Part shown: piece after piece, positions 1-8,018 of the stretch
Layout: every line of letters begins with the position of its first letter
Position numbering within the stretch: the stretch's first letter is position 1
NCBI GenBank assembly: GCA_019416455.1
Contig: DXXG01000027.1
Location: 186,001-250,000, forward strand
Reading direction: 5' to 3'
Origin: Clostridiales bacterium
GTDB lineage: Bacteria; Bacillota; Clostridia; Oscillospirales; Acutalibacteraceae
Length of the DNA stretch: 64,000 nucleotides
Position numbers and translations under genes: made by a program
Notes under the pieces: generated by a model
Database searches by the model: none
Told to the model about the DNA's origin: nothing
The model's input: only the letters and a program-made list of their open reading frames with translations

Positions 1-635
1 ACGGGTTTGCCGTCCTGAAGGTGGATGTTCCCCAGGGGGCAGAGTTTTTGGCATTTGCCGCAGGAAATACAGGCGTTGGAAGCGGTAAAGGGCGTGGCGC
101 GGATCTGGAACCGGTTAAACAGGGAGTTCACCAGTCCGGATTTCAGCCAACCCAAAGCGCCGCCGCTCAAAGGTGGGAAGTCCTCCCCTTTTTGGATGAG
201 GGAGGCAGCCTGTTTGATGGTGGGATGGGAGGCCTTCACCATTTTCTCCGAGTCCTCCCGGGAGGGAACGGAAAACATGACCAGATAATTGTCCGGCATA
301 ACCACCGGAAGAGTGCCATGGCAGGTAAGTCCCTTCTCTTGAAGCAGGGTTTTGTTTGTGGAAGCAGCGTTGCCAACGTCGTTGCCGCAGGTCATCAAAA
401 CGTAGGTGTCCTGACTGCCGGCAAAGCTGCTGTTCCGAATAAATTCCGCAAAGACCCGGGGAAGTTGCCAGCTATAAGTGGGGGCTACGAATACCCAGGG
501 CTTTTGAGAGCTTAAGGCGGCAGATGTGCCGTTGCGAAGATAGGTGAAGCAGTCCTTACATTCATCCTTCAGGAGATCCGCCAGCATCTGGGCGCAGTAG
601 CGGCTGTTTCCTGTCCCTGAAAAGTAAAGTATCAT
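1..635 (-). CDS. EFR1-family flavodoxin/ferredoxin fusion protein (partial, C-terminus cut off)
   Basis: The reading frame runs off the left edge, so only the first 211 codons are present. The N-terminus begins MILYFSGTGNSRYCAQ, a flavodoxin-type FMN phosphate loop (SGTGNS). Near the window edge, CISCGKCQKLCP is the first half of a 4Fe-4S ferredoxin signature. A flavodoxin-like domain followed by a 2x[4Fe-4S] domain is the layout of the EFR1 family of low-potential electron-transfer proteins common in anaerobic Bacillota. A good ribosome site (AAGGAGAA, 5 bases upstream) supports this ATG. Its redox partner cannot be told from context; the next gene on this strand is separated by a terminator. 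Confidence 0.85.
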   Translation of the reverse strand, partial: MILYFSGTGNSRYCAQMLADLLKDECKDCFTYLRNGTSAALSSQKPWVFVAPTYSWQLPRVFAEFIRNSSFAGSQDTYVLMTCGNDVGNAASTNKTLLQEKGLTCHGTLPVVMPDNYLVMFSVPSREDSEKMVKASHPTIKQAASLIQKGEDFPPLSGGALGWLKSGLVNSLFNRFQIRATPFTASNACISCGKCQKLCPLGNIHLQDGKP

Positions 636-711
636 AATGTTCTCCTTCTGATGTGTTCCAGCTATTTGAAATGGCGTACCGTCCAAAGAACGGCAGGTGT
701 GCAAAAGGGTG

Positions 712-744
712 AAAAACGGCCGCGGCAGAGATCCCGCCGGGCCG
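712..744 (-). terminator. Rho-independent terminator after the parA-comFB pair
   Basis: Read on the minus strand, a GC-rich stem (CGGCC and CGGC pairing with GCCG and GGCCG around a short loop, one bulge) is followed at once by TTTTT. It lies just past the stop of the ComFB-like gene and separates it from the ferredoxin gene. Confidence 0.65.
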
Positions 745-781
745 CAAGGGTGTTCTTTAATCAGGTCTTGAGAGAAGAGTG

Positions 782-1888
782 TCACTGGTCATGACGGGGA
801 TTCTCCATAACGATCTTGCATGCCCGCAGCAGCTGGGCAATGATGGTGGAGTTGTACCGGGGCTCATAAATAGCCAAACGGAAACTGACCTCGTGGGGAG
901 GGATCACCACGTACAGGGCGGGCAGAGAAGTCAAAGCCAAGGCCCGTACCTCCATGGAACATCTGGGGCAGTTGCAAAGGCCGAACATTTCAATGTACCG
1001 GTCCGCTTTTTCTTCCACCAATGCTTCCATCACGTTGAGACAGATCAGATCGGGCTGTTCTTTCTCTGTCTTGGCTTCTTCCCCAGAAGAGGCAGGCTCG
1101 GCATCCGCAGTGGAGGGAGCGGTACGACCTTCCTGCTGTTCCAAGGTCTTGGTCAGCTCCGCTTCCAGAGCGTCGGTGTCCAGATCGGGCTCCTCCGGTT
1201 CAGGTTCTTCCTGAGTCAGCTCCGGGACGGCTTGGGCAGCCGGGGCGGTCTCCACTGTTTCAGGCTGGACCGGTGTGGACTGAGGTTCCTGAGACTGCTG
1301 CTCCAGAGCTTTAGCCAGCTCCGCTTCCAGGGCGTCGGTGTCCAGGTCAGGCTCCACCGGTTCAGGTTCTTCCTGGACCAGTTCCGGAGCAGTTGGGACA
1401 GCGGGGGTGGCTTCCACCGTTTCCGGCTGGACCGGGGCGGGCTGAGAGTCTTGAGACTGCTGTTCCAGAGTCTTAGAAAGTTCCTCTTCCAAAGTGTCCG
1501 TGTCAGGAGCAGGTTCTTTCCCTTCGGCCTTTTCCTGGTTGCTTTCCTTCTCCGAGGGGGATTCAGCCGCGGGAAGGTCCGGTTCCACAGCTTTTGGCTG
1601 CTCCGGGGGATCGGCAGGGAGTTCCTTTTCCAATTCTTGCTCCAACACCGTTTCCAGAGCGGATTTGATCTGGGCGGAAACAGCGGCGTCCTGACTGAGC
1701 GAGGTCATGACAGGGGGAAGGGAAGCCGATGAAGAAGTTTTCTTCTCCTGGGGTTCCTGTTTCTCCTTGTTCTCAGGGGTTGAGGGCTCCTCGGGGGAAG
1801 GCGCAGGCTGGCGTTCCCGGTTTTTGCTCAGAAGATTCATGACATGAGCGGTTTTGCTGGTATTTGAAGATTTTTTATTTGACGCCAT
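782..1888 (-). CDS. ComFB-domain protein with a 54-residue acidic repeat region
   Basis: 368 residues. Residues 1-128 are low-complexity and charged. Residues 129-252 hold a tandem repeat with an exact 54-residue period: DTDTLEEELSKTLEQQ at 129, DTDALEAELAKALEQQ at 183 and DTDALEAELTKTLEQQ at 237, joined by Pro/Glu/Val-rich linkers. Residues about 280-365 match the late-competence ComFB family (ICLNVMEALVEEKADRYIEMF, then a CNCPRC cysteine cluster at 305-310 and ALALTSLPALYVV). ComFB is found in com operons and in cyanobacterial c-di-GMP signalling, but no biochemical role is settled here. The gene sits 45 bp after a ParA ATPase and is probably co-transcribed with it. The long repeat stalk is unusual, since ComFB proteins are normally about 100 residues. 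Confidence 0.75.
   Translation of the reverse strand: MASNKKSSNTSKTAHVMNLLSKNRERQPAPSPEEPSTPENKEKQEPQEKKTSSSASLPPVMTSLSQDAAVSAQIKSALETVLEQELEKELPADPPEQPKAVEPDLPAAESPSEKESNQEKAEGKEPAPDTDTLEEELSKTLEQQSQDSQPAPVQPETVEATPAVPTAPELVQEEPEPVEPDLDTDALEAELAKALEQQSQEPQSTPVQPETVETAPAAQAVPELTQEEPEPEEPDLDTDALEAELTKTLEQQEGRTAPSTADAEPASSGEEAKTEKEQPDLICLNVMEALVEEKADRYIEMFGLCNCPRCSMEVRALALTSLPALYVVIPPHEVSFRLAIYEPRYNSTIIAQLLRACKIVMENPRHDQ
1133..1504 (-). repeat. 162-bp tandem repeat inside the comFB-like gene
   Basis: Two full units and the start of a third, each encoding a 16-residue DTD-LE-EL-K-LEQQ helix plus a Pro/Glu-rich linker. The period is constant at 54 codons. The units have diverged in sequence, so this is an old repeat and not an active slippage tract. 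Confidence 0.75.
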
Positions 1889-1933
1889 GGCGCAGCGCTC
1901 CTTTCCAAAGACAGTATGAGTTGGGCAAAGAAA

Positions 1934-2710
1934 TTAAGCCTCCTTCTTTGGAAAACGATCGCCGGCCACCACGTTGACCACACCTTCCAGATCCATGGCA
2001 GGTTTGGAACGGGGCCGATAGGTGAGAACGCTTTGCCCATGAGCCGGGGCGGTAGCTACGTCTACGCCGCGGCGGATCTTCACGTCGAACACTTGACTGT
2101 TGAGCTGGTTTGCCACTTCCGAAGCCAGTTCCAACACCTCTCTGGAGAGGGTCAGCCGGGGATTGAACTTGTTGAGCAGGATCCCCAGCACTTTCAGATT
2201 GGGATTGAAGGTGTCCCGGACAGTCTCAATGGTCTCCTGGAGCTGGGTGATGCCCACCAAGCTGAGGATCTCCGCTTCCATGGGGACGATCAAAGCGTCG
2301 GAAGCCACATAGGCGTTGACAGTGAGGATATTCAAAGAAGGGGGAGTGTCGATAATGATAAAATCGTACTGGTTGCGTACCGAGGAAAGGTATTGGTCCA
2401 GCAGGAATTCCCGGCGGGGAGCGGTGAATTCTACTTCCGCCGCGGAAAGCATAATATCGGAGGGGAGAATATCGCCATACTCGGTGGAAACGATGACTTG
2501 TTCCACCGGACGGGTGCCTTTGAGAACATCATAAATGGTGTCGCCTTCGCCGATATCCAACCCCAGCGTGAAGCCCAGGTTTCCTTGGGGGTCCAGATCC
2601 ACGCCTAAAACACGGGCGCCCCGCTGATGCAGGCCGCAGACAAGGGCCGCTGCCGTTGTGGTCTTTCCAACGCCGCCCTTTTGATTGGTTACAGTAATGA
2701 TCTGTGTCAC
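1934..2710 (-). CDS. ParA/Soj-family ATPase
   Basis: 258 residues from the GTG at 2710. I chose this start over a GTG four codons upstream because a GAGGTGAT ribosome site lies 7 bases before it. The protein opens with the deviant Walker A box KGGVGKTTT (residues 11-19), then DLDPQGN (switch I) and IIIDTPPS (Walker B), which define the ParA/MinD family of DNA- or nucleoid-positioning ATPases. No parB lies next to it; the partner gene encodes the repeat-containing ComFB-like protein. That makes an orphan positioning ATPase, or one acting on a cell-surface or motility cargo, as plausible as chromosome Soj. It is divergent from fliD. Confidence 0.88.
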   Translation of the reverse strand: MTQIITVTNQKGGVGKTTTAAALVCGLHQRGARVLGVDLDPQGNLGFTLGLDIGEGDTIYDVLKGTRPVEQVIVSTEYGDILPSDIMLSAAEVEFTAPRREFLLDQYLSSVRNQYDFIIIDTPPSLNILTVNAYVASDALIVPMEAEILSLVGITQLQETIETVRDTFNPNLKVLGILLNKFNPRLTLSREVLELASEVANQLNSQVFDVKIRRGVDVATAPAHGQSVLTYRPRSKPAMDLEGVVNVVAGDRFPKKEA

Positions 2711-2762
2711 AGGGGATATCACCTCAGAACAAAAATATAGAAGAAAGCTCCTATAAAGCTCT

Positions 2763-2789
2763 TAAGTAAATGATACTATATGTCGATAA
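2763..2789 (+). promoter_or_regulatory. Sigma-28 (SigD/FliA)-type promoter of fliD
   Basis: TAAG, 15 bp, GTCGATAA, close to the flagellar consensus TAAA-N15-GCCGATAA. It lies about 100 bp before the fliD start. The spacer length is the same as at three other motility promoters in this window. Confidence 0.7.
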
Positions 2790-2886
2790 AAAAATATAGA
2801 GGAAAAAGAAAAATTGTTTTGTTTTCTTGCCGGAACCAAGTGTCTGGCTGGAAAACTGTGTTTATTTTAAAAAAGGGGGCTTACAT

Positions 2887-5346
2887 ATGGCGTCTTCTGT
2901 CAGCAGTGTGAACGCAAGCGCTATGAGCAGTATTTACGGGAATCGTAACGTCATCAGCGGCCTTGCCAGTGGTCTGGACACCGAGTCCATGATCGAAAAT
3001 GCTGTGTCTGGCATCAAGATGAAGATTTCCGGTTTGCAGCAAGACAAGACAAAGGTCCAATGGGAACAGGAAGCGATACGCAGTATTATTGACAAGCTGG
3101 TGGATTTTAACCAGAAGTATACCTCTTACGCGTCGGATACCAACCTGATGAGCGCCAGTTTCTTTAACTCCGCCGTCAAGGTGTCCACTGCCGGTAAGTT
3201 CGCCGATCTGATCTCCGCCAGCGGCAAAACATCCAGCAATGTCCAGATCCTGGGCGTGAAACAGCTGGCCACCGCGGCCAAGTACACCATCACAGGGCTG
3301 GGCAATTCTGGTTCTGATGGAGTGCCTACCATTTCCGGAGATCGTGTAGATCTGAACGCAGCTTATGAGCAGAGCAAGGTTTCGGGTACCTTGTCCATCA
3401 CCTACGGTACCAAGAAAATCAATTTGAGCTTCGACGATACGGTGTATAAGTCCGATCAGGAGTTTGCCGACGCCATCAACAAGAAGCTGCAGGATCTCCA
3501 GGTCACTAACAGCGATGGGGAGACAGTTAGCGCCAGCACTATGGTCAAGGCGGAGCTGAAAGATGGCAAAATCACTTTCAGCGAAGCGAACAACGCGGGC
3601 AACGAAGTGTACATTTCCGGCGCCAGCGGTAGCATCAAGGATACGTTAGGAATCGACGGCTCCAAAAAGGAAACTTCCATCGGTCTGCCGGATAAGCTGT
3701 ATGATGATTCAAAGACAGTAGGTCAGTATCTCTCAGAGAAAGAACTAACCTTCACTTTGGACGGCGTGACTAAGACCATTACTCTGCCGAAATACTCTAA
3801 TGGTATGACGGGCGAAGAATTTAAGGATCAGATGCAGTCTGCCTTGGATGAAGCCTTTGGAGATGGAAAAATTACCCTGGATGGTACGGCCTACAATCAG
3901 GCATTTCGGCTGAATATCAAAATTGACTCTTTGTCTACACTGACGATTTCCGGTGATGCGGCCAAGGCTTTGGGGCTTGGCGGATCCACCGCAACCAGTT
4001 ACATTGATACCGGCAAGTCTCTGGAAGATCTGGGTGTGGATTTTAGCAATCTGTCCAAGGTCGAGGCGACCGGTGTGCATTTGGTGGAGGGTACGAAGGA
4101 CAGCTATGTGGACAAAGACGGCAATGCCGTGAAGCAGGAAGACGGTAAATATTACCGTGTGGATGAAAAGGGCGATTTCCTGTATGAGTTGAAGATCAAT
4201 GACAAAGTGGTAGGCAACTACTCCAAGAACACCGCTTTGGAATCCATCATGCTGGACATTAACAACTCTGATGCCGGTGTGAACGTCACCTTTTCCAAGA
4301 CTACCAACCAGTTCCAATTTACCGCTAAAGATACCGGCGCCAACGGGAAGATCGAGTTTGGTAAGGGACTGGCTCAAGAATTGTTTGGAAATTCTGAAGA
4401 TGCACTGCTATCTCCGGGTGAAGTAGCGGATCCTAAAAAACCGCTTTATACTAAGGGTGTTGACGCTGAATTTAAAATCAATGTGAATGGTATGAAGCAA
4501 ACGGTTTCCCGTTCCTCCAACAGCTTTGAGATCGATGGCATGACCATCAATTTGAAAGGCACCTTTGGATACGAAAATGGTGCCTATAAAGACGCAGACC
4601 CCGTCACCTTCACCTCCACCACCGACGCGGACAAGATCGTGGACGCGGTCAAGAGCTTCGTGGAAGATTACAACGCGATGATCACGGAGATCAAGAACGC
4701 GTACTCCACCATGCCCGCGCAGAAGTCGGATGGTTCCAACTATGAGCCTCTTACTTCGGATGATGCGGACGGCATGACCGAGTCGGAGATCAAGGCATAT
4801 GAGGAAAAGGCCAAGCAAGGTATTTTGTTCGCTGACCGGGATATTTCCGACTTGTACAGCGCTCTGAACTCTGCCATCAATCCGGGCGGCACAGACGCAT
4901 CGTTCCTGCGGAGCATTGGTATCGACACTGCTTACAGTGACGGCCTCACCACTTTGAAGCTGGATGAGGATGCTTTGCGGGCGGCGCTGGAAAGCGATCC
5001 CGACGGCGTGAAGGATGCTTTTACCAAGACGGTATCTGGAGGCGCTTCCACCGATGGCCTGATGCAGTCCTTGAAGACAGCGGTAGATAAGTACGGCAAA
5101 GAGACGGGCACCAAGGGCATTCTGCTCACCCGGGCAGGCTCTACAAAGGCGCCCACTACGCTGAATGACAATACACTGCAAGATAAATTGAACGATCTTG
5201 ATGACGAGATCGAAAAGTGGCAGGATCAGCTTTCTACAAAAATCGACTGGTACACCAGTCAGTTTACTCAGCTGGAGCAGCTCATTCTCCAGATGAATTC
5301 CCAGAGTTCCACACTGAGCGGACTGATGGGCGGCGGCAGTTACTGA
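2887..5346 (+). CDS. fliD: Flagellar filament cap protein FliD
   Basis: 819 residues from the ATG at 2887, which follows AAAAAGGGGGC; an in-frame start 60 bp upstream has no ribosome site. The N-terminal SGLASGLDTESMIENAVSGI is the FliD_N signature. The C-terminal FliD_C region ends in a coiled-coil (IEKWQDQLSTKIDWYTSQFTQ) and a Ser/Gly tail (LSGLMGGGSY). The cap oligomer sits at the filament tip and folds flagellin as it is exported. The protein is longer than many FliD proteins (about 450-600 residues); the extra length lies in the variable, surface-exposed middle (roughly residues 150-560), including a KDGNAVKQEDGKYYRVDEKG-type segment. It leads a fliD-fliS-fliT-like operon behind a sigma-28-type promoter. 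Confidence 0.95.
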   Translation: MASSVSSVNASAMSSIYGNRNVISGLASGLDTESMIENAVSGIKMKISGLQQDKTKVQWEQEAIRSIIDKLVDFNQKYTSYASDTNLMSASFFNSAVKVSTAGKFADLISASGKTSSNVQILGVKQLATAAKYTITGLGNSGSDGVPTISGDRVDLNAAYEQSKVSGTLSITYGTKKINLSFDDTVYKSDQEFADAINKKLQDLQVTNSDGETVSASTMVKAELKDGKITFSEANNAGNEVYISGASGSIKDTLGIDGSKKETSIGLPDKLYDDSKTVGQYLSEKELTFTLDGVTKTITLPKYSNGMTGEEFKDQMQSALDEAFGDGKITLDGTAYNQAFRLNIKIDSLSTLTISGDAAKALGLGGSTATSYIDTGKSLEDLGVDFSNLSKVEATGVHLVEGTKDSYVDKDGNAVKQEDGKYYRVDEKGDFLYELKINDKVVGNYSKNTALESIMLDINNSDAGVNVTFSKTTNQFQFTAKDTGANGKIEFGKGLAQELFGNSEDALLSPGEVADPKKPLYTKGVDAEFKINVNGMKQTVSRSSNSFEIDGMTINLKGTFGYENGAYKDADPVTFTSTTDADKIVDAVKSFVEDYNAMITEIKNAYSTMPAQKSDGSNYEPLTSDDADGMTESEIKAYEEKAKQGILFADRDISDLYSALNSAINPGGTDASFLRSIGIDTAYSDGLTTLKLDEDALRAALESDPDGVKDAFTKTVSGGASTDGLMQSLKTAVDKYGKETGTKGILLTRAGSTKAPTTLNDNTLQDKLNDLDDEIEKWQDQLSTKIDWYTSQFTQLEQLILQMNSQSSTLSGLMGGGSY

Positions 5347-5370
5347 TCCTAGAATTGAGGGGCCAAAAAC

Positions 5371-5751
5371 ATGGATAGTAAAGGGTTCCAGCTATACAAA
5401 GAGCAGTCGGTAAACACGATGACACCGGGAGAGTTGCTGTTGCTGCTTTATGACGAGTTGGTGAAGCATTTGACCCGTGCGGAGATCGCGCTGGACAAAA
5501 AGGATTACGCCATCTTGGAACAGTCGGTGGAAAAGAGTTTACAGATCATTCGTTACCTGGACAGCACTTTGGATCGGAAATATGAGATCAGCGGGCAGCT
5601 GACCAAGCTGTATGACTATTTCTGTTATGAGTTGAGCCGGGTGAAATTAGGTCATAACAAGACTGAGTTGGAACGTACCAAGAAGATGATCATGGAACTG
5701 CGGGAATCGTTCCGTACGGCTGATAAAAACACTGCTAGCGCGGGAAAGTGA
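5371..5751 (+). CDS. fliS: Flagellin export chaperone FliS
   Basis: 126 residues. The N-terminal motif YKEQSVNTMTPGELLLLLYDE is the conserved FliS opening (Y-x-x-x-x-V-x-T-x-x-P-x-x-L-x-x-x-L-Y). FliS is a four-helix cytosolic chaperone that clamps the disordered C-terminus of flagellin and delivers it to FlhA. It lies 24 bp after fliD, the usual position, and 7 bp before the next small gene. Length is normal for the family. The ribosome site is GAGGGG at 5356-5361. Confidence 0.95.
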   Translation: MDSKGFQLYKEQSVNTMTPGELLLLLYDELVKHLTRAEIALDKKDYAILEQSVEKSLQIIRYLDSTLDRKYEISGQLTKLYDYFCYELSRVKLGHNKTELERTKKMIMELRESFRTADKNTASAGK

Positions 5752-5758
5752 GAAAAGT

Positions 5759-6145
5759 ATGAAGCAGGAAATGTTGCTGGACGCTTTGGTGCAAGCCAAA
5801 CGCATGGCGGGACTGCTCAATGAGGTGCTGGACTATTCCCAGCAGCTGGGAGAAGCCCTCAACCGTAACGATCAGGTATCCATGCGGCTGGTGCTGTCCA
5901 TGCGAGAGGAGCCCATCGCTAAGCTGAAATTGGCGGATCGAGCCCTTATGCGGCAGCGTGACGCGATGCCTGAAGGGGAAGAGAAAAAGCGCTTTATCAG
6001 CTTGCTCAATGGGGAACCTTCCGATGACCCTCAGGAAAATATGTTAGCCACCCGTATGGAGGCCAATAAAAAACTTTTGGCCCGGGTAGTGGAGATCGAC
6101 AAAGTGTTGAACCGGAAAATAGCCCGGGAAAAGTCAATCGTATAA
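5759..6145 (+). CDS. FliT-like flagellar chaperone candidate
   Basis: 128 residues, almost all predicted helix, with no cysteine or membrane segment. I do not see a decisive family motif. Its place immediately after fliS, its size and its alpha-helical character match FliT/FlgN-class chaperones, which bind FliD and hook-associated proteins before export. Residues about 60-85 are charged and polar (Arg/Glu/Lys-rich), which would suit a hinge. It overlaps no neighbour and ends just before a terminator that closes the operon. Function is inferred mostly from position. Confidence 0.6.
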   Translation: MKQEMLLDALVQAKRMAGLLNEVLDYSQQLGEALNRNDQVSMRLVLSMREEPIAKLKLADRALMRQRDAMPEGEEKKRFISLLNGEPSDDPQENMLATRMEANKKLLARVVEIDKVLNRKIAREKSIV

Positions 6146-6159
6146 AAATGATGGTAAAC

Positions 6160-6194
6160 AAACATCGGCCGGTTATTTTAACTGGCCGATGTTT
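6160..6194. terminator. Bidirectional terminator between fliT-like and C39-like genes
   Basis: A 15-bp stem (AAACATCGGCCGGTT with AACTGGCCGATGTTT, one G-U pair) around TATTTT. The genes on either side converge here. The T-rich tail is better on the minus strand (TTTGTTTACC) than on the plus strand (GTTTGGGTG). Confidence 0.7.
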
Positions 6195-6235
6195 GGGTGT
6201 TAATGAGAATTATTGTTTTTTTCGAGTTTGCAAGT

Positions 6236-7087
6236 TTAATTTGAAGCCAAAGGCAAAGATTTTGATATTTGCCAGAGGGGCGCACCGGCAGCAGTGCTGG
6301 AGGAAAGCTCGTCAAAGATGATCTGCGGATCCCAAGCGGTAAGGCTCCGTTCTACGCTGTTGGGATCGGCCACCAGCACTTGTCCTTCCAAGGTGATGCC
6401 TCGAAGGACGATAAAATGGCCGCCCTGGGTAAAGTGGCCGGGTCCCATCAGTGCCACTAACAGATCCCCGGACAGCAGAGCGTTTTGCAGAGCTTCCCCG
6501 GTCCGCTGTGTAAAGGAACTGCATTCCAAGCCGAACGCTTTACTAGCTCCTTGAATGAATGAGTGGTAGGTGCCGCTTTGACTGGCCCAGTATCCGTTTT
6601 CGTAGGCCCATTGAGACATGGTGGGCGGATCTATGAGCTGGTCAGTCAGAGTGGAGATCACCATGGCCATGGCGGTGGGACCGCAGGCGTACCCGGCAAT
6701 AGAGTCGGTGCCGTAGGGCTTGTCCGCCCAGCGGGGATCCGTCTGATTGTAATAGATGGTATGTAGGCCGTTGCCAATGAGGATCTGCTGATCTCCCTCT
6801 GTGACCAGTTCGGACACGGCAGGATCCACCAAGGGGAACTCGTTGGAGATGGCTGGGTCACCGGCCAGCTGAGATTCTATCTCCTCCGGTGTGAAAGGCT
6901 CCCCATGTTCTTTTCCCAGCTCATCCACCATGGAAGCTCCTTGACCCACCGCGGGAGCTGCTTCCGGGAGGGGTCTTGTCCAGGGAGAATAGAGATAGAA
7001 AGCGATGCCGCCAGCGCAAAGCAGCAGGAGGAACAGGAAAATCTTTCCTTTTTTTCGTTTGGTTTTTACCTTGGAACGATGATTCAT
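6236..7087 (-). CDS. Membrane-anchored C39-like cysteine peptidase domain protein
   Basis: 283 residues. A basic N-terminus (KVKTKRKKGK) precedes one membrane segment at about 15-33, which may be an uncleaved anchor. A linker of about 70 residues leads to a papain-like C39_2 domain (about 105-280) with a candidate catalytic Cys135 (YACGPTAMAM), His224 (GGHFIVLRG) and Asp241 (VADPNS). Proteins of this kind are extracytoplasmic peptidases or peptidase-like wall proteins; no substrate is suggested by the neighbours. It is divergent from the FtsE-like gene, and the two promoters face each other across a 140-bp gap. Confidence 0.75.
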   Translation of the reverse strand: MNHRSKVKTKRKKGKIFLFLLLLCAGGIAFYLYSPWTRPLPEAAPAVGQGASMVDELGKEHGEPFTPEEIESQLAGDPAISNEFPLVDPAVSELVTEGDQQILIGNGLHTIYYNQTDPRWADKPYGTDSIAGYACGPTAMAMVISTLTDQLIDPPTMSQWAYENGYWASQSGTYHSFIQGASKAFGLECSSFTQRTGEALQNALLSGDLLVALMGPGHFTQGGHFIVLRGITLEGQVLVADPNSVERSLTAWDPQIIFDELSSSTAAGAPLWQISKSLPLASN

Positions 7088-7126
7088 GGGAGGCCTCCGC
7101 AGTATCTGTCAAAAAAACATATTTTT

Positions 7127-7154
7127 ATTATAGCAAAATCATTGCGGTTTGCAA
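7127..7154 (-). promoter_or_regulatory. SigA-type promoter of the C39-like gene
   Basis: On the minus strand: TTGCAA, 16 bp, TATAAT. It overlaps the opposing promoter of the FtsE-like gene, so the two genes probably compete for polymerase. Confidence 0.6.
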
Positions 7155-7169
7155 TGAAAATGGTATGAT
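7142..7169 (+). promoter_or_regulatory. SigA-type promoter of the FtsE-like gene
   Basis: TTGCGG, 16 bp, TATGAT, about 60 bp before the start codon. The -35 region lies inside a small inverted repeat (ATTGC, 5 bases, GCAAT) shared with the divergent promoter. Confidence 0.5.
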
Positions 7170-7227
7170 ATAAAGGGGAAAAGCTGAATAGCCTTCCAGC
7201 ATCAAAGTTAGGCAAGGATGTGGTGAG

Positions 7228-7941
7228 ATGCCTACCATCAAATTGGAAAACGTATCAAAATTTTATCGAGGCGAGCACAAGCTGGAAGTTGCGGTGCGAG
7301 ATGTCAACCTGACGATCGAGCAGGGGGACTTTGTTTTTTTGACTGGAAGCAGCGGTGCTGGAAAAAGCACTTTGCTGGGGCTCATGTCCGGCCAACTCAA
7401 GCCGGACCGGGGCCATGTGTTTTTGGGCGACACGGATATGTCCAGGGTGCCCAGAAGAAAGCGTCACAAGGTGGCGCTGACATTTGGACAGGTGTGGCAA
7501 GAGCCATCCTTGGTGCGCCGGCAGACCGTAGAGGAAAATCTGGAGCTTGCGGCCATGATAGGTTCTTCCCTTCGTTTTGAGACCCACCGCATGACTCGCA
7601 TGCGGGTGCGTAAGGTATTGGGCTTGGTGGGAATGGCGGGCTATGAGAAGTATTATCCCATCGAGCTTTCCGGCGGAGAGTGCCGAAGGATCGAGCTGGC
7701 CAGAGCCATGATCAATAGCCCGTCCATTTTGTTGTTGGATGAGATCACCGCCAATTTGGATGACGACAATATATGGGATATGTTCCATTTGCTGGAAGCC
7801 ATTAACCGCAAAGGCACCACCGTGGTGATGGCGACCCACGCCAGCCAGTATGTGAATATCATGCGGCGGCGGGTGATCACACTTGTAGACGGCTGTATTT
7901 TTGGCGACGTGAAAAAGGGAAGGTACGGTGAGATCGTATAG
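7228..7941 (+). CDS. FtsE-like ABC transporter ATP-binding protein (orphan)
   Basis: 237 residues with all ABC ATPase motifs: Walker A GSSGAGKST (40-48), signature LSGGECRRIELARA (about 148), Walker B ILLLDE (about 168-173) and a switch histidine in MATHA. The opening (IKLENVSKFYRG...AVRDVNLTIEQGDFVFLTGSSGAGKSTLL) is typical of FtsE, the ATPase that with FtsX controls wall hydrolases at the division site. Unlike normal ftsEX loci there is no ftsX or other permease beside it; a chemoreceptor follows 77 bp later. It could serve a permease encoded elsewhere. The signature has Glu-Cys in place of the usual Gln-Gln after LSGG. Confidence 0.85.
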   Translation: MPTIKLENVSKFYRGEHKLEVAVRDVNLTIEQGDFVFLTGSSGAGKSTLLGLMSGQLKPDRGHVFLGDTDMSRVPRRKRHKVALTFGQVWQEPSLVRRQTVEENLELAAMIGSSLRFETHRMTRMRVRKVLGLVGMAGYEKYYPIELSGGECRRIELARAMINSPSILLLDEITANLDDDNIWDMFHLLEAINRKGTTVVMATHASQYVNIMRRRVITLVDGCIFGDVKKGRYGEIV

Positions 7942-8018
7942 CCGGAATTTCCCGATGTTCTATTCACGCTGCGAAATGATATAGATTCAAGAAAAAATGA
8001 TAGGAGAGTTAGTTAGCC

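Noticed and set aside
7941..8018. Sigma-28 promoter before the chemoreceptor
   Set aside because: An AATGATAT element exists but lacks a -35 at 15 bp and the CGAT core, so I do not call it.
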